A DNA stretch of 35,521 nucleotides from Dorea sp. AM10-31 (GCF_003435815.1 NZ_QTUV01000014.1:1-35521), one strand, 5' to 3'; positions 24,190-33,711 are shown, numbered from the stretch's first letter. Numbers and translations: made by a program. The notes: generated from the sequence alone by a model not told the origin.

Positions 24190-25611
24190 CTATTTGCTCG
24201 TTTCAGATGATTTCGGCAGGGAGAAGATAAATTCTGTTCCGACACCTTCTGTGCTGATAACGTTGATATTTTCTCCATGAGCCTGTATGGCTTCTTTGAC
24301 GATGGCAAGACCGAGTCCGGTTCCTTTCTTATCTTTGCCACGGGAAAGATCCGTTTTGTAAAAACGTTCCCAGATCTTATTCAGTGCATTTCGCGGAATA
24401 CCGATACCGTAATCCTTGACAGATGTGTAAACTTTATCGCCACGCTCGGTTGTCTCGATCGTAATGGAAGAATCCTGATCACTGAATTTGATCGCATTAT
24501 CGATCAGATTATAAAGAACCTGTTGGATCTTCCTTTTGTCTGCAAAGATATAGAGATGTTTGGTTGCGAAAAGAAGTTCAATCGAAATCTTTTTCTGGGT
24601 GCAGCGCCCTTCAAAGGATGCGGCTACGTTTTTGATTATCTCATGAATATCGAATGACACTTTATCTAACAGAAGATGTTCCGTATCAAATTCATTCAAT
24701 GTCAGAAGATCGTGTGTCAGATCCGTCAGACGTTCTGTCTCAAATAAAATGATTTTCAGATATTTTCCCTGTAATTCCGGCGGGATCGTACCATCTGCCA
24801 TCGCTTCCACATAGCCTTTGATGGAAGTCAGCGGAGAACGAAAATCATGGGAGACATTTGCAACAAATTTCTTCTGGTAGTCTTCCATATCCCGGAGCTG
24901 GGAAGACATATAGTTGAGGGATGCGGAAAGGTATCCCATCTCGTCTTCGGTATTGACAGGTATCTCGTAATCCAGATTGCCGGAAGCATACTGCTTGGCG
25001 GCTTCCGTGATCTTGCTGAGCGGCCGGTAAACGAAAAACTGGAACGCCAGCAGAATCATAAAGGACAGAATATAGATGACGAGAAAGCACGTATAAGCTG
25101 CATTCAGAAGATAATGCTGTGTCTCGGAAACACTGCTCAAGTCTTTGTGGATGATCAAATATCCCTGAGAAGTATAGTTACTGTTCACCGGTGCAATGAC
25201 CGTGAGTACATCTTCATTAAAGTAACCGTGGTAATCACTGACCTCATATTGGTTATTGCCAATTTCTGCCGGATCAAAGTTCGCAATTCTGGTCGGAGCG
25301 GAAGGAAAATCACCGGAGGATGCCGAGGTCAGCACTTTGCCGTTGCGGTCAACAAACCAGCATGCAGCATTCAGATGCGATTCGATACCGGACAGTTGCA
25401 GATGAACATCGTTGAGCGTAATATTTCCATAAAAATATTGCGGCAGGTAATTCGTTGCAATGATATTCGCTTCCTGATGAACGGAAGAACCGGTGCTGGC
25501 TGTCAGCGGATCACTGATTAAGCCAGAGCCGAGCGTTGCGATCGTAAAAAGGCTCAGGAAACCGAAAATGATATATACAATAACAAATTTCAAATATAAT
25601 GTACTTTTCAT
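24190..25611 (-). CDS. Sensor histidine kinase (HAMP-HisKA-HATPase)
   Basis: This 473-aa membrane kinase has transmembrane helices at about 9-32 and 173-195 flanking an extracytoplasmic sensor of about 140 residues. A HAMP linker follows to about 247. The dimerisation helix has the phosphoacceptor H255 in VSHDFRSPLTSIKGY, then N-box NLIDNAIKFS, G1 DYGIGIP and G2 GTGLGLAIVKEA. It belongs to the PhoR/ResE-like group. It autophosphorylates and passes phosphate to the regulator encoded 23 bp upstream in the same transcript. The signal is not evident; the sensor region is PAS/Cache-like (FVDRNGKVL). Confidence 0.93.
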   Translation of the reverse strand: MKSTLYLKFVIVYIIFGFLSLFTIATLGSGLISDPLTASTGSSVHQEANIIATNYLPQYFYGNITLNDVHLQLSGIESHLNAACWFVDRNGKVLTSASSGDFPSAPTRIANFDPAEIGNNQYEVSDYHGYFNEDVLTVIAPVNSNYTSQGYLIIHKDLSSVSETQHYLLNAAYTCFLVIYILSFMILLAFQFFVYRPLSKITEAAKQYASGNLDYEIPVNTEDEMGYLSASLNYMSSQLRDMEDYQKKFVANVSHDFRSPLTSIKGYVEAMADGTIPPELQGKYLKIILFETERLTDLTHDLLTLNEFDTEHLLLDKVSFDIHEIIKNVAASFEGRCTQKKISIELLFATKHLYIFADKRKIQQVLYNLIDNAIKFSDQDSSITIETTERGDKVYTSVKDYGIGIPRNALNKIWERFYKTDLSRGKDKKGTGLGLAIVKEAIQAHGENINVISTEGVGTEFIFSLPKSSETSK

Positions 25612-25634
25612 GTAGTGCCTCTGTGGTTTATTTC

Positions 25635-26339
25635 TTATTTTACTTCAAATTTGTAACCAATACCCCAGACGGTAGCAAGTCCCCATGTAGCATGATCTTT
25701 GATCTTCTCGCGGAGACGTTTGATATGTACGTCTACTGTACGGGTATCGCCAATGTATTCATATCCCCAGATCTGATCCAGAAGCTGCTCTCTTGTGAAC
25801 ACCTGATTCGGAGAAGCAGCAAGGAAATAGAGAAGTTCCAGTTCCTTTGGCGGCATATCGACAGTCTGACCATCCACAATAACCGAATAGTTGGTAAGGT
25901 TAATGGAAATGCCCGGATATTCGACACGCTTACTTTTGTCTTCCACCGGAGATTCCATCTTCTGCCCCGGTTGGTAGCGACGGAGAACAGCTTTTACACG
26001 GGCAACCATTTCTTTGGAATCAAATGGTTTCATAATATAATCATCAGCGCCCATTTCCAGCCCAAGTACTTTGTCAAAAACCTCGCCTTTGGCAGACAGC
26101 ATAATGATCGGTGTGTTCGATCTTGCACGGATCTCACGGCAGACCTGATAGCCGTCAATGCCCGGAAGCATGAGATCCAGAAGCATCAGATTCGGCTGGT
26201 AAGTGTCAAATGCGACAAGTGCTTCTTCACCGTCATGGACCATCATCGTGTCAAAACATTCTTTTGTTAAATATAAGGAAATCAGTTCGGCGATATTTTC
26301 ATCATCGTCTACGATTAAAATTTTCTGTTTATTTACCAT
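25635..26339 (-). CDS. OmpR/PhoB-family response regulator
   Basis: This 234-aa regulator has a receiver domain at 1-120 with the acidic pocket D11-D13, phospho-acceptor D55 in LLDLMLPG and Lys in MLSAKGE. A winged-helix DNA-binding domain covers about 135-232 (PPKELELLYFLAASPNQVFTREQLL and GDTRTVDVHIKRLREK). It pairs with the downstream kinase. It lies only 30 bp behind mutS2 and may share its transcript, an uncommon link between a repair-related ATPase and a two-component system. Targets unknown. Confidence 0.94.
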   Translation of the reverse strand: MVNKQKILIVDDDENIAELISLYLTKECFDTMMVHDGEEALVAFDTYQPNLMLLDLMLPGIDGYQVCREIRARSNTPIIMLSAKGEVFDKVLGLEMGADDYIMKPFDSKEMVARVKAVLRRYQPGQKMESPVEDKSKRVEYPGISINLTNYSVIVDGQTVDMPPKELELLYFLAASPNQVFTREQLLDQIWGYEYIGDTRTVDVHIKRLREKIKDHATWGLATVWGIGYKFEVK

Positions 26340-26369
26340 ATAAAATAGTCTCCCTTCGTTCGCAGTGTT

Positions 26370-28745
26370 CTATCTGAGTTCTGCGATTGTAACTCCGGCG
26401 TCACCTTCTCCGAAAGCACCGAGCCGGAAGGATTTGACATGTTTTTGGCGCTTCAGGTATTTGTGGATGCCCTGGCGCAGTGCACCGGTTCCTTTTCCGT
26501 GGACAATGCGGACAGAGCTTAAATGTGCAAGGCTTGCGTCATCCAGATATTTGTCTAGTTCAGCAACCGCTTCATCGACTGTCTTACCGAGTAAATTGAT
26601 CTCAGTAGCAACGGTAAGTGATTTGTTCATCTTGATCTTGCCTTTGCCGGTACGCTTCGCTGTCTTCTGGAGATAGTTCGGCTTCTCGTCGATGATCTCC
26701 AAATCGGAAATGTTTACTTTGGAGCGTAAAATTCCCATCTGTACATCCAGATTGCCCTTTGCATCCGGAAGAGATACAACCGAACCGGTAAGATTCATGC
26801 TCAGAACCTTAACCGATTCGCCAAGTTTGAAATCTGACGGTTTGTATTGTTTCTTCGGTTTCGCTGGTTCTGGTGTCATGCCGGAACGGGTTTTCGCCAT
26901 CTTCTTGCGGAGACGTTCACGTTCTTTCTCCATCTCGGCGGCAGAAATATTCGCCTTGCCGAATTTGTGGAAATTTCGCATTGTCTCATCGGCAGTCTCT
27001 TTGGCATCTTCCAGAATAGCATGTGCTTTTTCATTTGCCTCACGTAAAATACGGTCTCTCTGGGCTTCTAACTTCTCCTGCTTCTGGGAGGTTTCCATTT
27101 TCAGACGTTCGATCTCACGCTTGTAAGCAGCGATCGTCTCGCGCTCTTTGTCCAATGTTTTACGGCTCGTTTCCAGATCTGTCAGAATGTCCTCGAAAGA
27201 TTCATCCTGTTCTGTCAGATGTGTCTTCGCATCTTCGATGATGTAATCCGGAATCCCCAGTCTGGAAGCGATAGCAAAAGCGTTACTCTTTCCAGGAATG
27301 CCGATCAGAAGCCGGTAAGTCGGGCGGAGCGTCTCAACGTCGAACTCACAGGACGCATTTTCCACGCCCGGCGTAGACAGTGCATAGACTTTCAGTTCGC
27401 TGTAATGCGTTGTTGCCATCGTGCGGATGCTGCGGCTGTGAAGATGATTCAAAATAGAAGTCGCAAGTGCTGCACCTTCGGTCGGATCAGTTCCGGCACC
27501 CAGCTCATCAAAAAGAACGAGAGAGTGTTCGTCTACCTGTTTCAAAAAGGAAACGATATTTGTCATATGAGAAGAGAATGTACTGAGACTCTGCTCAATG
27601 CTCTGCTCGTCTCCGATATCGGCATATACATCGTGAAATACGGCAAGCTCGGAACGGTCCAGTGCCGGAATGTGAAGCCCTGCCTGTCCCATCAGAGTAA
27701 AAAGTCCAACGGTCTTAAGCGAAACCGTCTTACCACCGGTATTCGGTCCGGTGACAATGAGGAGATCAAATGTATCCCCCAATGTAAGCGTGATCGGAAC
27801 GACATTCTTCTTATCTAAAAGGGGATGTCTTCCTTCTCGGATGTGGATTCTTCCTTCCGTGTTAAAAATCGGCTGGCTCGCATTCATATCAAGTGCAAGT
27901 GCACCCTTTGCGAAAATAAAATCAAGCTGACGCAGGATTGTATAACAGGTGTGGATTTCCGTTGTATATTCGGCAGCGTCTGCACTCAGACGTGCCAGAA
28001 CCTTCTGAATTTCTTCCTGCTCCTGCCCATATAATTCTTTTAAATCGTTATTCAGTTTTACGACAGCCATTGGTTCAATGAAAAGTGTAGAACCGGTTGC
28101 AGACTGATCGTGGATCATACCGGAAACCTGGCTGCGGTACTCAGCTTTGACCGGGATGCAATAGCGGTCGCCACGCATCGTAATGATCGGATCCTGTAAA
28201 TAAGTGCGGAGAGATCCATTTACCATATTGGAAAGAGTGGCGTGTACTTTGTCATTGATCTGGTTCATTGCCCGGCGGACATGTTTTAATCCCGGACTGG
28301 CATCGTCACTGATTTCATCCTCGTCGATAACGCAGCGGCGGATCTCATTTACCAGAATGGTTACCGGATTGAGCTGTTCAAAATAGCCGTCCAGACAATC
28401 TTCCATCTCATCGGCATTGTCATGTCTGCCATAAGCTCTTGCACGACCGGCGGTCTCTAATAATTTGCAGATGCGGAGAAGTTCCCCGCTTCCGAGCACG
28501 CCGCCGATCTCTAGTCGGCGGATGGAATCGTTGACCGGATTGCAGCCGCTAAAAGACGGGCGTCCCTTCTTCACGATCCTTGTAAAAGCGGCCGCAGTCT
28601 CATCCTGCGCGTTCCTGATGGCAGAAATGTCTGTCATCGGTTTCAGTCTTCTGCACAGTTCTTTTCCACTGAAAGAAGAGGCATGTTCTATTAATTGTTC
28701 GATAATTTTGTTATATTCCAGTTTTGCTAATGTTTTCTTATTCAT
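26370..28745 (-). CDS. mutS2: MutS2 ATPase/endonuclease with Smr domain
   Basis: This 791-aa protein starts at the ATG at 28745 (MNKKTLAKLEYNK, AGGTGAG upstream); the frame stays open further upstream but those residues are not MutS2. It has the MutS core, Walker A GPNTGGKT (333-340), Walker B LVLFDELGAGTDP, a long Glu/Lys-rich coiled coil and a C-terminal Smr nuclease domain with VHGKGTGALRQGI. MutS2 acts in recombination suppression and in rescue of collided ribosomes. It is divergent from the PDZ-protein gene and upstream of the two-component pair. Confidence 0.95.
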   Translation of the reverse strand: MNKKTLAKLEYNKIIEQLIEHASSFSGKELCRRLKPMTDISAIRNAQDETAAAFTRIVKKGRPSFSGCNPVNDSIRRLEIGGVLGSGELLRICKLLETAGRARAYGRHDNADEMEDCLDGYFEQLNPVTILVNEIRRCVIDEDEISDDASPGLKHVRRAMNQINDKVHATLSNMVNGSLRTYLQDPIITMRGDRYCIPVKAEYRSQVSGMIHDQSATGSTLFIEPMAVVKLNNDLKELYGQEQEEIQKVLARLSADAAEYTTEIHTCYTILRQLDFIFAKGALALDMNASQPIFNTEGRIHIREGRHPLLDKKNVVPITLTLGDTFDLLIVTGPNTGGKTVSLKTVGLFTLMGQAGLHIPALDRSELAVFHDVYADIGDEQSIEQSLSTFSSHMTNIVSFLKQVDEHSLVLFDELGAGTDPTEGAALATSILNHLHSRSIRTMATTHYSELKVYALSTPGVENASCEFDVETLRPTYRLLIGIPGKSNAFAIASRLGIPDYIIEDAKTHLTEQDESFEDILTDLETSRKTLDKERETIAAYKREIERLKMETSQKQEKLEAQRDRILREANEKAHAILEDAKETADETMRNFHKFGKANISAAEMEKERERLRKKMAKTRSGMTPEPAKPKKQYKPSDFKLGESVKVLSMNLTGSVVSLPDAKGNLDVQMGILRSKVNISDLEIIDEKPNYLQKTAKRTGKGKIKMNKSLTVATEINLLGKTVDEAVAELDKYLDDASLAHLSSVRIVHGKGTGALRQGIHKYLKRQKHVKSFRLGAFGEGDAGVTIAELR

Positions 28746-28862
28746 AATTCTCACCTGGATATATTCTACCTTATTTGCAGGATAAAGAAAAGGATAAATA
28801 TTGAACATTTGCAGGTGATACGCTATACTAGAAAAAGGATTGCGAAGGAGACGCGAGGACCT

Positions 28863-30134
28863 ATGGATGAGCAAAAAAGACAGCAAGAAGAATCAGAAAT
28901 GAACGAGACTCCGGAGTATTCTTTTTTACAGGAAGTCATCAAAGATGAAGTGGGTGGCACAGGAAAGCGGAAGAAGAGAATCCTGCGTAAGATAGGCGTG
29001 GGAATTTTTATCGGACTGGTTGCCTGCTTTACTTTTAGTGTGTTTAAACCATGGGTAGAGAGCAGAATATCCGGCAATCCGGATGAAGTGACGATTCCAA
29101 GAGACACGAAGCAGACTGCAGAAAATGAAGCAGACAGATCCGGGAAAGATGGAAACGGACAGAAGAAAGATAATTACAGCAAGTCTGTGAAGTCATTAAG
29201 TGATGTTGCGAAGAAAGGAAAGAGAAGTGTAGTATCGCTTCTTGTACTGACGGGTGCAACGATTGGCAATAAAGAGTTTGTCAGTGAGAGCCAGTCGGTA
29301 TCCGGTGTCCTGATCGCAGACAACGGGCAGGAACTTCTGATCCTGGGACCGACGATGGAAGTGGGAGAAACACAGCAGATCCAGGCAACATTCTGTGATG
29401 GAAAAAAATATCAGGTTACAGAGAAGAAGAGCGATGCGAACCTAGAACTGACGATTTACGCAGTGAAGGAATCACAGCTGGAAGAAAAGACGGCAAAGAG
29501 TATCCGGCTTGCAGCGCTTGGCAGTTCCTATGAGGTGAAGAAGGGTGATACCACCGTATTGCTTGGTATGCTTTTCGGGCAGGGAGATGCAGTGGGATAT
29601 GGTGTGCTGAGATCCAGTACCGAGAAAGCAGAGCGGGCTGATGGTACATATCATATTCTGGGAGCAGAGCTTGCCGGATTTACGGGAGGCAGTGGTATTA
29701 TGTTTAACCGGCAGGAAGAAGTGATTGGAATTATCTGTGATGCGGCAGGCGAAGATGCGAAAGAAGAGCTGATGCATGCATATGCGATTTCAGACATCAA
29801 AGATGTTATGCAGTTTCTGGCGAACGGAGAGAGCGTTCCGTACATCGGAATCCATGCAACGGATGTGTCCGAGAATATAGCGGAAGATCGCAGGATTCCA
29901 AGAGGAATCTATGTAGATAAAGTAGAAGCAGATTCTCCGGCGATGCGTGCCGGTATCCAGAGCGGGGATGTGCTGACTGCGATAGGAGGAACAGATATAG
30001 AGAATTTTGAACAGTATCATGAACTTTTGATGGAAGAAAAAGAAGGCACACATTTGTTGATCAAAGGTTACAGACGCGGTGCGAAAGATCAGTATGTTGC
30101 TGTGCATTTTAATGCTACAGTGGGAAATAAATAA
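28863..30134 (+). CDS. Membrane-anchored HtrA-like PDZ protein with degenerate protease domain
   Basis: This 423-aa protein has an N-terminal cytoplasmic segment, one transmembrane helix (about 45-61), an S1C/HtrA-like beta-barrel region (about 115-315) and a PDZ domain (about 327-417, YIGIHATDV then SPAMRAGIQSGDVLTAIGG). The barrel keeps a GGSG nucleophile-like loop (S277 in FTGGSGIMF), but the TNxHV histidine motif reads LLILGPTMEV and the DLAVL aspartate motif reads NLELTIY, so the triad is broken. It may bind or scaffold envelope proteins rather than cleave them. ATG 28863 follows GAGG; an upstream in-frame ATG (28809) is less likely. It is the first gene of a yhaM-rlmD run. Confidence 0.8.
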   Translation: MDEQKRQQEESEMNETPEYSFLQEVIKDEVGGTGKRKKRILRKIGVGIFIGLVACFTFSVFKPWVESRISGNPDEVTIPRDTKQTAENEADRSGKDGNGQKKDNYSKSVKSLSDVAKKGKRSVVSLLVLTGATIGNKEFVSESQSVSGVLIADNGQELLILGPTMEVGETQQIQATFCDGKKYQVTEKKSDANLELTIYAVKESQLEEKTAKSIRLAALGSSYEVKKGDTTVLLGMLFGQGDAVGYGVLRSSTEKAERADGTYHILGAELAGFTGGSGIMFNRQEEVIGIICDAAGEDAKEELMHAYAISDIKDVMQFLANGESVPYIGIHATDVSENIAEDRRIPRGIYVDKVEADSPAMRAGIQSGDVLTAIGGTDIENFEQYHELLMEEKEGTHLLIKGYRRGAKDQYVAVHFNATVGNK

Positions 30135-30153
30135 TAGAAAGAGGCTATAAAAT

Positions 30154-31095
30154 ATGAGATATATCAACACATTAGTAGAAGGCGAAACCATCCGGAATAT
30201 TTATCTGTGCAAAGGAAAAAGAAGCGCAGAGACAAGAAACGGGAAGCCATATGACAATCTGATCCTGCAGGATAAGACAGGAACACTGGACGGAAAGGTC
30301 TGGGATCCGAATTCTAATGGAATCGCAGACTATGATGAGATGGATTTTATCGAAGTATTTGGCGATGTGATCAGTTATAATAACAATCTGCAGCTCAATA
30401 TCCGTCAGATCCGTAAGGCGTATGAAGATGAGTATGTGGCAGCAGACTACATGCCGACAACCGAGAAAAGCACAGACAGTATGTTTGAAGAACTGATCGG
30501 ATATGTGAAGAAGATCGATAATGACTATCTGCGTCAGGCGGTAGAGTATTATTTTGTAAATGATGAAGCATTTATCAAGACATTTGTCGGACATTCTGCA
30601 GCAAAGACCGTTCATCATGGATTTGCCGGAGGACTTCTGGAACATACATTAAGTGTCGTGAAAATGTGCGAATACATGGTGAGTGCATATCCGATTCTCA
30701 ACAAAGATCTGCTATATGCTGCAGCCATTTGTCACGATATCGGAAAGACAAAAGAATTGTCACCGTTCCCGACAAACGATTATACAGATGATGGACAGCT
30801 GCTTGGACATATCGTGATCGGTGTGGAGATGATCTCTGATGCAGTCAGAAGTATTCCGGGATTTCCGGAGCAGCTGGCAAGTGAATTAAAGCACTGTATC
30901 GTTGCGCATCATGGAGAATTAGAGTATGGTTCACCGAAGAAACCTGCGCTGGCAGAGGCACTGGCACTGAATTTCGCAGATGCAACCGATGCGAAGATGC
31001 AGACACTGACGGAACTTTTCAAAGACAAGAAGAACAATGACTGGCTTGGATACAACCGGTTATTTGAATCCAATCTGAGAAAGACGATTGTGTAG
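30154..31095 (+). CDS. yhaM: 3'-5' exoribonuclease YhaM family (OB-HD)
   Basis: This 313-aa protein combines an N-terminal OB-fold nucleic-acid-binding domain (about 10-90, NLILQDKTGTLDGKVWDPN) with an HD hydrolase domain: H164 in LLEHTL, the H194-D195 pair in CHDIGKTKEL, and VAHHGELEYGSPKKP further on. This layout and length are those of YhaM/CBF1, which trims RNA and DNA 3' ends with metal ions. It lies 19 bp behind the PDZ protein gene and 54 bp before rlmD, suggesting one transcript with RNA-related functions. Confidence 0.92.
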   Translation: MRYINTLVEGETIRNIYLCKGKRSAETRNGKPYDNLILQDKTGTLDGKVWDPNSNGIADYDEMDFIEVFGDVISYNNNLQLNIRQIRKAYEDEYVAADYMPTTEKSTDSMFEELIGYVKKIDNDYLRQAVEYYFVNDEAFIKTFVGHSAAKTVHHGFAGGLLEHTLSVVKMCEYMVSAYPILNKDLLYAAAICHDIGKTKELSPFPTNDYTDDGQLLGHIVIGVEMISDAVRSIPGFPEQLASELKHCIVAHHGELEYGSPKKPALAEALALNFADATDAKMQTLTELFKDKKNNDWLGYNRLFESNLRKTIV

Positions 31096-31149
31096 GAAAA
31101 TAAAATTACAAAGATGCAGCGATAAGATTCAATTTAAGTGGAGAAAGAT

Positions 31150-32922
31150 ATGCAAAAAAACAATGTTGTAACAGTTACAATTGAAGATATCGGCGTAAAT
31201 GGAGAGGGCATAGGCAAAGTTGATGGCTATACCCTCTTTATTAAAGATGCCATGATCGGAGATGTGATCGAAGCGAAAGTCATGAAAGCGAAGAAGCACT
31301 ATGGCTATGCGAGATTACAGAAGATCCTGACGTCGTCCGAGGCGAGAGTGAAGACACCGGCATGTCCGATGGCGAGAAAATGTGGTGGCTGTCAGATTCA
31401 GGAAATGAAATATTCGGCGCAGCTTGCATTTAAAGAGGGAAAAGTGTGCGGCAATCTGGAACGGATCGGTGGTGTGCCAGCGGAGCTTTTAGATGAGATC
31501 ATGGAGCCGGTTGTTGGGATGGAACGCGGCGAAACCGCAGAAGTTGCGGCTGCTGCGGGTACTGAAAAGGCAGGTGCAGCGGACTATCAGCCGTTCTGTT
31601 ACAGGAATAAGGCACAGTTTCCAATCGGCACAGATAAAGAAGGACATGTGATTGCCGGATTTTATGCCGGAAGAACGCACAATATTATTTCAAATACAGA
31701 CTGCATTCTTGGTGTTCCGGTAAATAAAGAGATTCTGGAGTGTATTCTTGCATTTATGGAAGAATACAAGATTCTATCTTATAATGAAGAAAAGCATACC
31801 GGTCTTGTGCGCCATGTGTTGATTCGTTACGGTTTCAAAACCGATGAGATTATGGTCTGTCTGATCTTAAATGGAGAAAAACTGCCGCACGCAGAAGTTC
31901 TTGTGGAGCGTCTGCGAAAAATTCCGGGAATGACAAGTATTACTGTTAATGTGAATCGCGCAAAGACGAATGTTATTATGGGAGATAAGATTAAACTTCT
32001 GTGGGGACAGACATTTATCACAGACTATATTGGAAATGTAAAGTATCAGATTTCACCACTGTCATTTTATCAGGTGAATCCGGTGCAGACAGAGAAAGTA
32101 TATGAGCTGGCGTTGGATTATGCAGACCTGACCGGTGAGGAAACGGTGTGGGATCTGTACTGCGGAATCGGAACAATTTCCCTGTTCCTTGCTCAGAAGG
32201 CAAAGCAGGTGTACGGTGTGGAGATCGTGCCGCAGGCGATTGATGATGCGAAAAATAATGCTAAGATTAACGGAATTAAAAATGCAGAATTTTATGTCGG
32301 AAAAGCCGAGGAAGTTCTGCCGGAGTATTATAAAGAATATGCGAAGATGCACAATGGTGAGAAAGCACACGCAGATGTGATTGTTGTCGATCCGCCGCGC
32401 AAAGGCTGCGAGGAATCGCTGCTTCAGACGATTGTTGACATGCAGCCGGAGCGTGTTGTGTATGTCAGCTGCGACAGCGCAACACTCGCAAGGGATGTGA
32501 AGTTCCTGCGCGAGAAAGGCTACGAGCTTGCGAAGGTGCGCGCGGTGGATCAGTTCCCTCATACGGTGCATGTTGAGAGCGTAGTTCTGCTTTCCCACAA
32601 AAAGCCAGACGGACATATCAACGTAAAAGTTGAGTTTGGCGAGGGTGAGGGAAAAGTTCCGCTTGATAACATCGCTAAAAGAGCCGAAACATACAAGCCC
32701 AAAGAGCGAGTGACCTACAAAATGATAAAGGAGTACATAGAAGCTAAATACGGCTTCAAAGTACATACCGTATATATTGCAGAGGTAAAAAGAGATTTGG
32801 GCTTGCCGATGTACGATGCTCCTAATGCGGTAGAAGAATTGAAACAGCCGAGGAAGCATCCGACAGCGGAGAAAGTGGAAGCGATAAAGGATGCGTTGCA
32901 GCATTTTGAAGTTATTAAATAA
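31150..32922 (+). CDS. rlmD: 23S rRNA (uracil-5-)-methyltransferase RlmD with extra C-terminal module
   Basis: This 590-aa enzyme (ATG 31150, GGAG 6 bases ahead; GTG 31138 is an alternative) has an N-terminal TRAM domain, a 4Fe-4S cluster motif CPMARKCGGCQ, the SAM-binding motif DLYCGIGTISLFLA, the VDPPRKGCEE motif and the nucleophile Cys in YVSCDSATLARD. The core normally ends soon after the VESVVLLS strand at about 32595. Here about 107 residues follow (DGHINVKVEFGEGEGK to HFEVIK) with different codon choice. That tail is known from RlmD-like and mobile-element-borne proteins in Firmicutes and may stem from an insertion at the gene's 3' end. An Ala/Glu-rich insert at about 31522-31584 is also unusual. 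Confidence 0.9.
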   Translation: MQKNNVVTVTIEDIGVNGEGIGKVDGYTLFIKDAMIGDVIEAKVMKAKKHYGYARLQKILTSSEARVKTPACPMARKCGGCQIQEMKYSAQLAFKEGKVCGNLERIGGVPAELLDEIMEPVVGMERGETAEVAAAAGTEKAGAADYQPFCYRNKAQFPIGTDKEGHVIAGFYAGRTHNIISNTDCILGVPVNKEILECILAFMEEYKILSYNEEKHTGLVRHVLIRYGFKTDEIMVCLILNGEKLPHAEVLVERLRKIPGMTSITVNVNRAKTNVIMGDKIKLLWGQTFITDYIGNVKYQISPLSFYQVNPVQTEKVYELALDYADLTGEETVWDLYCGIGTISLFLAQKAKQVYGVEIVPQAIDDAKNNAKINGIKNAEFYVGKAEEVLPEYYKEYAKMHNGEKAHADVIVVDPPRKGCEESLLQTIVDMQPERVVYVSCDSATLARDVKFLREKGYELAKVRAVDQFPHTVHVESVVLLSHKKPDGHINVKVEFGEGEGKVPLDNIAKRAETYKPKERVTYKMIKEYIEAKYGFKVHTVYIAEVKRDLGLPMYDAPNAVEELKQPRKHPTAEKVEAIKDALQHFEVIK

Positions 32923-32952
32923 ACAGTATTTTTCTACGAAAGGAGGGGAAAT

Positions 32953-33711
32953 TTGTTGATGGAAAATTTCGATATAGTGAATGAAATATATAATGAAATA
33001 TTTTGCAACATACAGCACGGGAACATTGACCTATTTTTATGCGGTGCAGCAAGTATAAAAGAAAAAACTTCTTATAGAGATATTATCAGGGGCAAATTAG
33101 AAGATAATGCCAATTTATCGATATTATATCCCGAAGATATGTTTATGGAGATGCTTAATAGAAAGAAATATGATTTACTAACATTAGAAAAGTTTTTGGC
33201 AAGCAACAGCGACATAATCTTGATTGTTTGCGAAAGCCCCGGTTCGTTCACAGAATTAGGAGCATTTGTTAATAATAGTGAGACGTTAGAAAAAGTAGTA
33301 GTTTTATTGCAAACAAAATATAAAAATGCCAAAAGTTTTATTAGGCAAGGACCTGTAGAGTATGTCAGAATGAAAAATAAAAATAACGTAATTTATTTCA
33401 ATAACAATATTGATGAAGCCGTAGAAAAGATTAAAAAGTATTTGAGAAACAGATTTTGGTATTTAGGGTATAAAAGGAAAGAACCAAAACTCAAAGACTT
33501 AAACTTGATTTCTGGTCAATATTATTTTATAATTTTATTGTTGTACTTCTATCAAGAATTAAATGTAAAGACGTTGGTAGCAATTCTAAAGGATTTATAT
33601 AAAATGAAGTACAATATAGAAGAATTTGATATTATTTATTCATCTGCAATAAAAAGATTGTTTAAAGAAGGCTTGATTAAAAAAGAAGAGTCCGCTGGGA
33701 AAGTAATCTAA
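32953..33711 (+). CDS. Retron Ec86/St85-type effector (deoxyribosyltransferase-like), prematurely stopped
   Basis: The 252 residues before the first stop match the nucleoside deoxyribosyltransferase-like N-glycosidase effectors of type II-A retrons: LFLCGAAS near residue 27, LYPEDMF (58-64) and the active-site block ESPGSFTELGAF (94-105). A helical C-terminal part leads into a winged helix (AIKRLFKEGLIKKEE). In Ec86-type systems the effector is held inactive by the RT-msDNA complex and depletes nucleotides or NAD when released during phage infection. An in-frame TAA at 33709-33711 ends the frame inside the wing. AGGAGG lies 6 bases before TTG 32953 and 12 before ATG 32959, so the start is uncertain. 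It begins 30 bp after rlmD and is much AT-richer than it. Confidence 0.85.
   Translation: MLMENFDIVNEIYNEIFCNIQHGNIDLFLCGAASIKEKTSYRDIIRGKLEDNANLSILYPEDMFMEMLNRKKYDLLTLEKFLASNSDIILIVCESPGSFTELGAFVNNSETLEKVVVLLQTKYKNAKSFIRQGPVEYVRMKNKNNVIYFNNNIDEAVEKIKKYLRNRFWYLGYKRKEPKLKDLNLISGQYYFIILLLYFYQELNVKTLVAILKDLYKMKYNIEEFDIIYSSAIKRLFKEGLIKKEESAGKVI

Noticed and set aside
25599..26270. 223-codon plus-strand open frame opposite the response regulator
   Set aside because: Mirror of a well-supported regulator gene, without domain or ribosome site.
32062..33018. 318-codon open frame on the minus strand
   Set aside because: Antisense to rlmD and the retron effector start; composition is that of a mirrored gene and no motif is visible.
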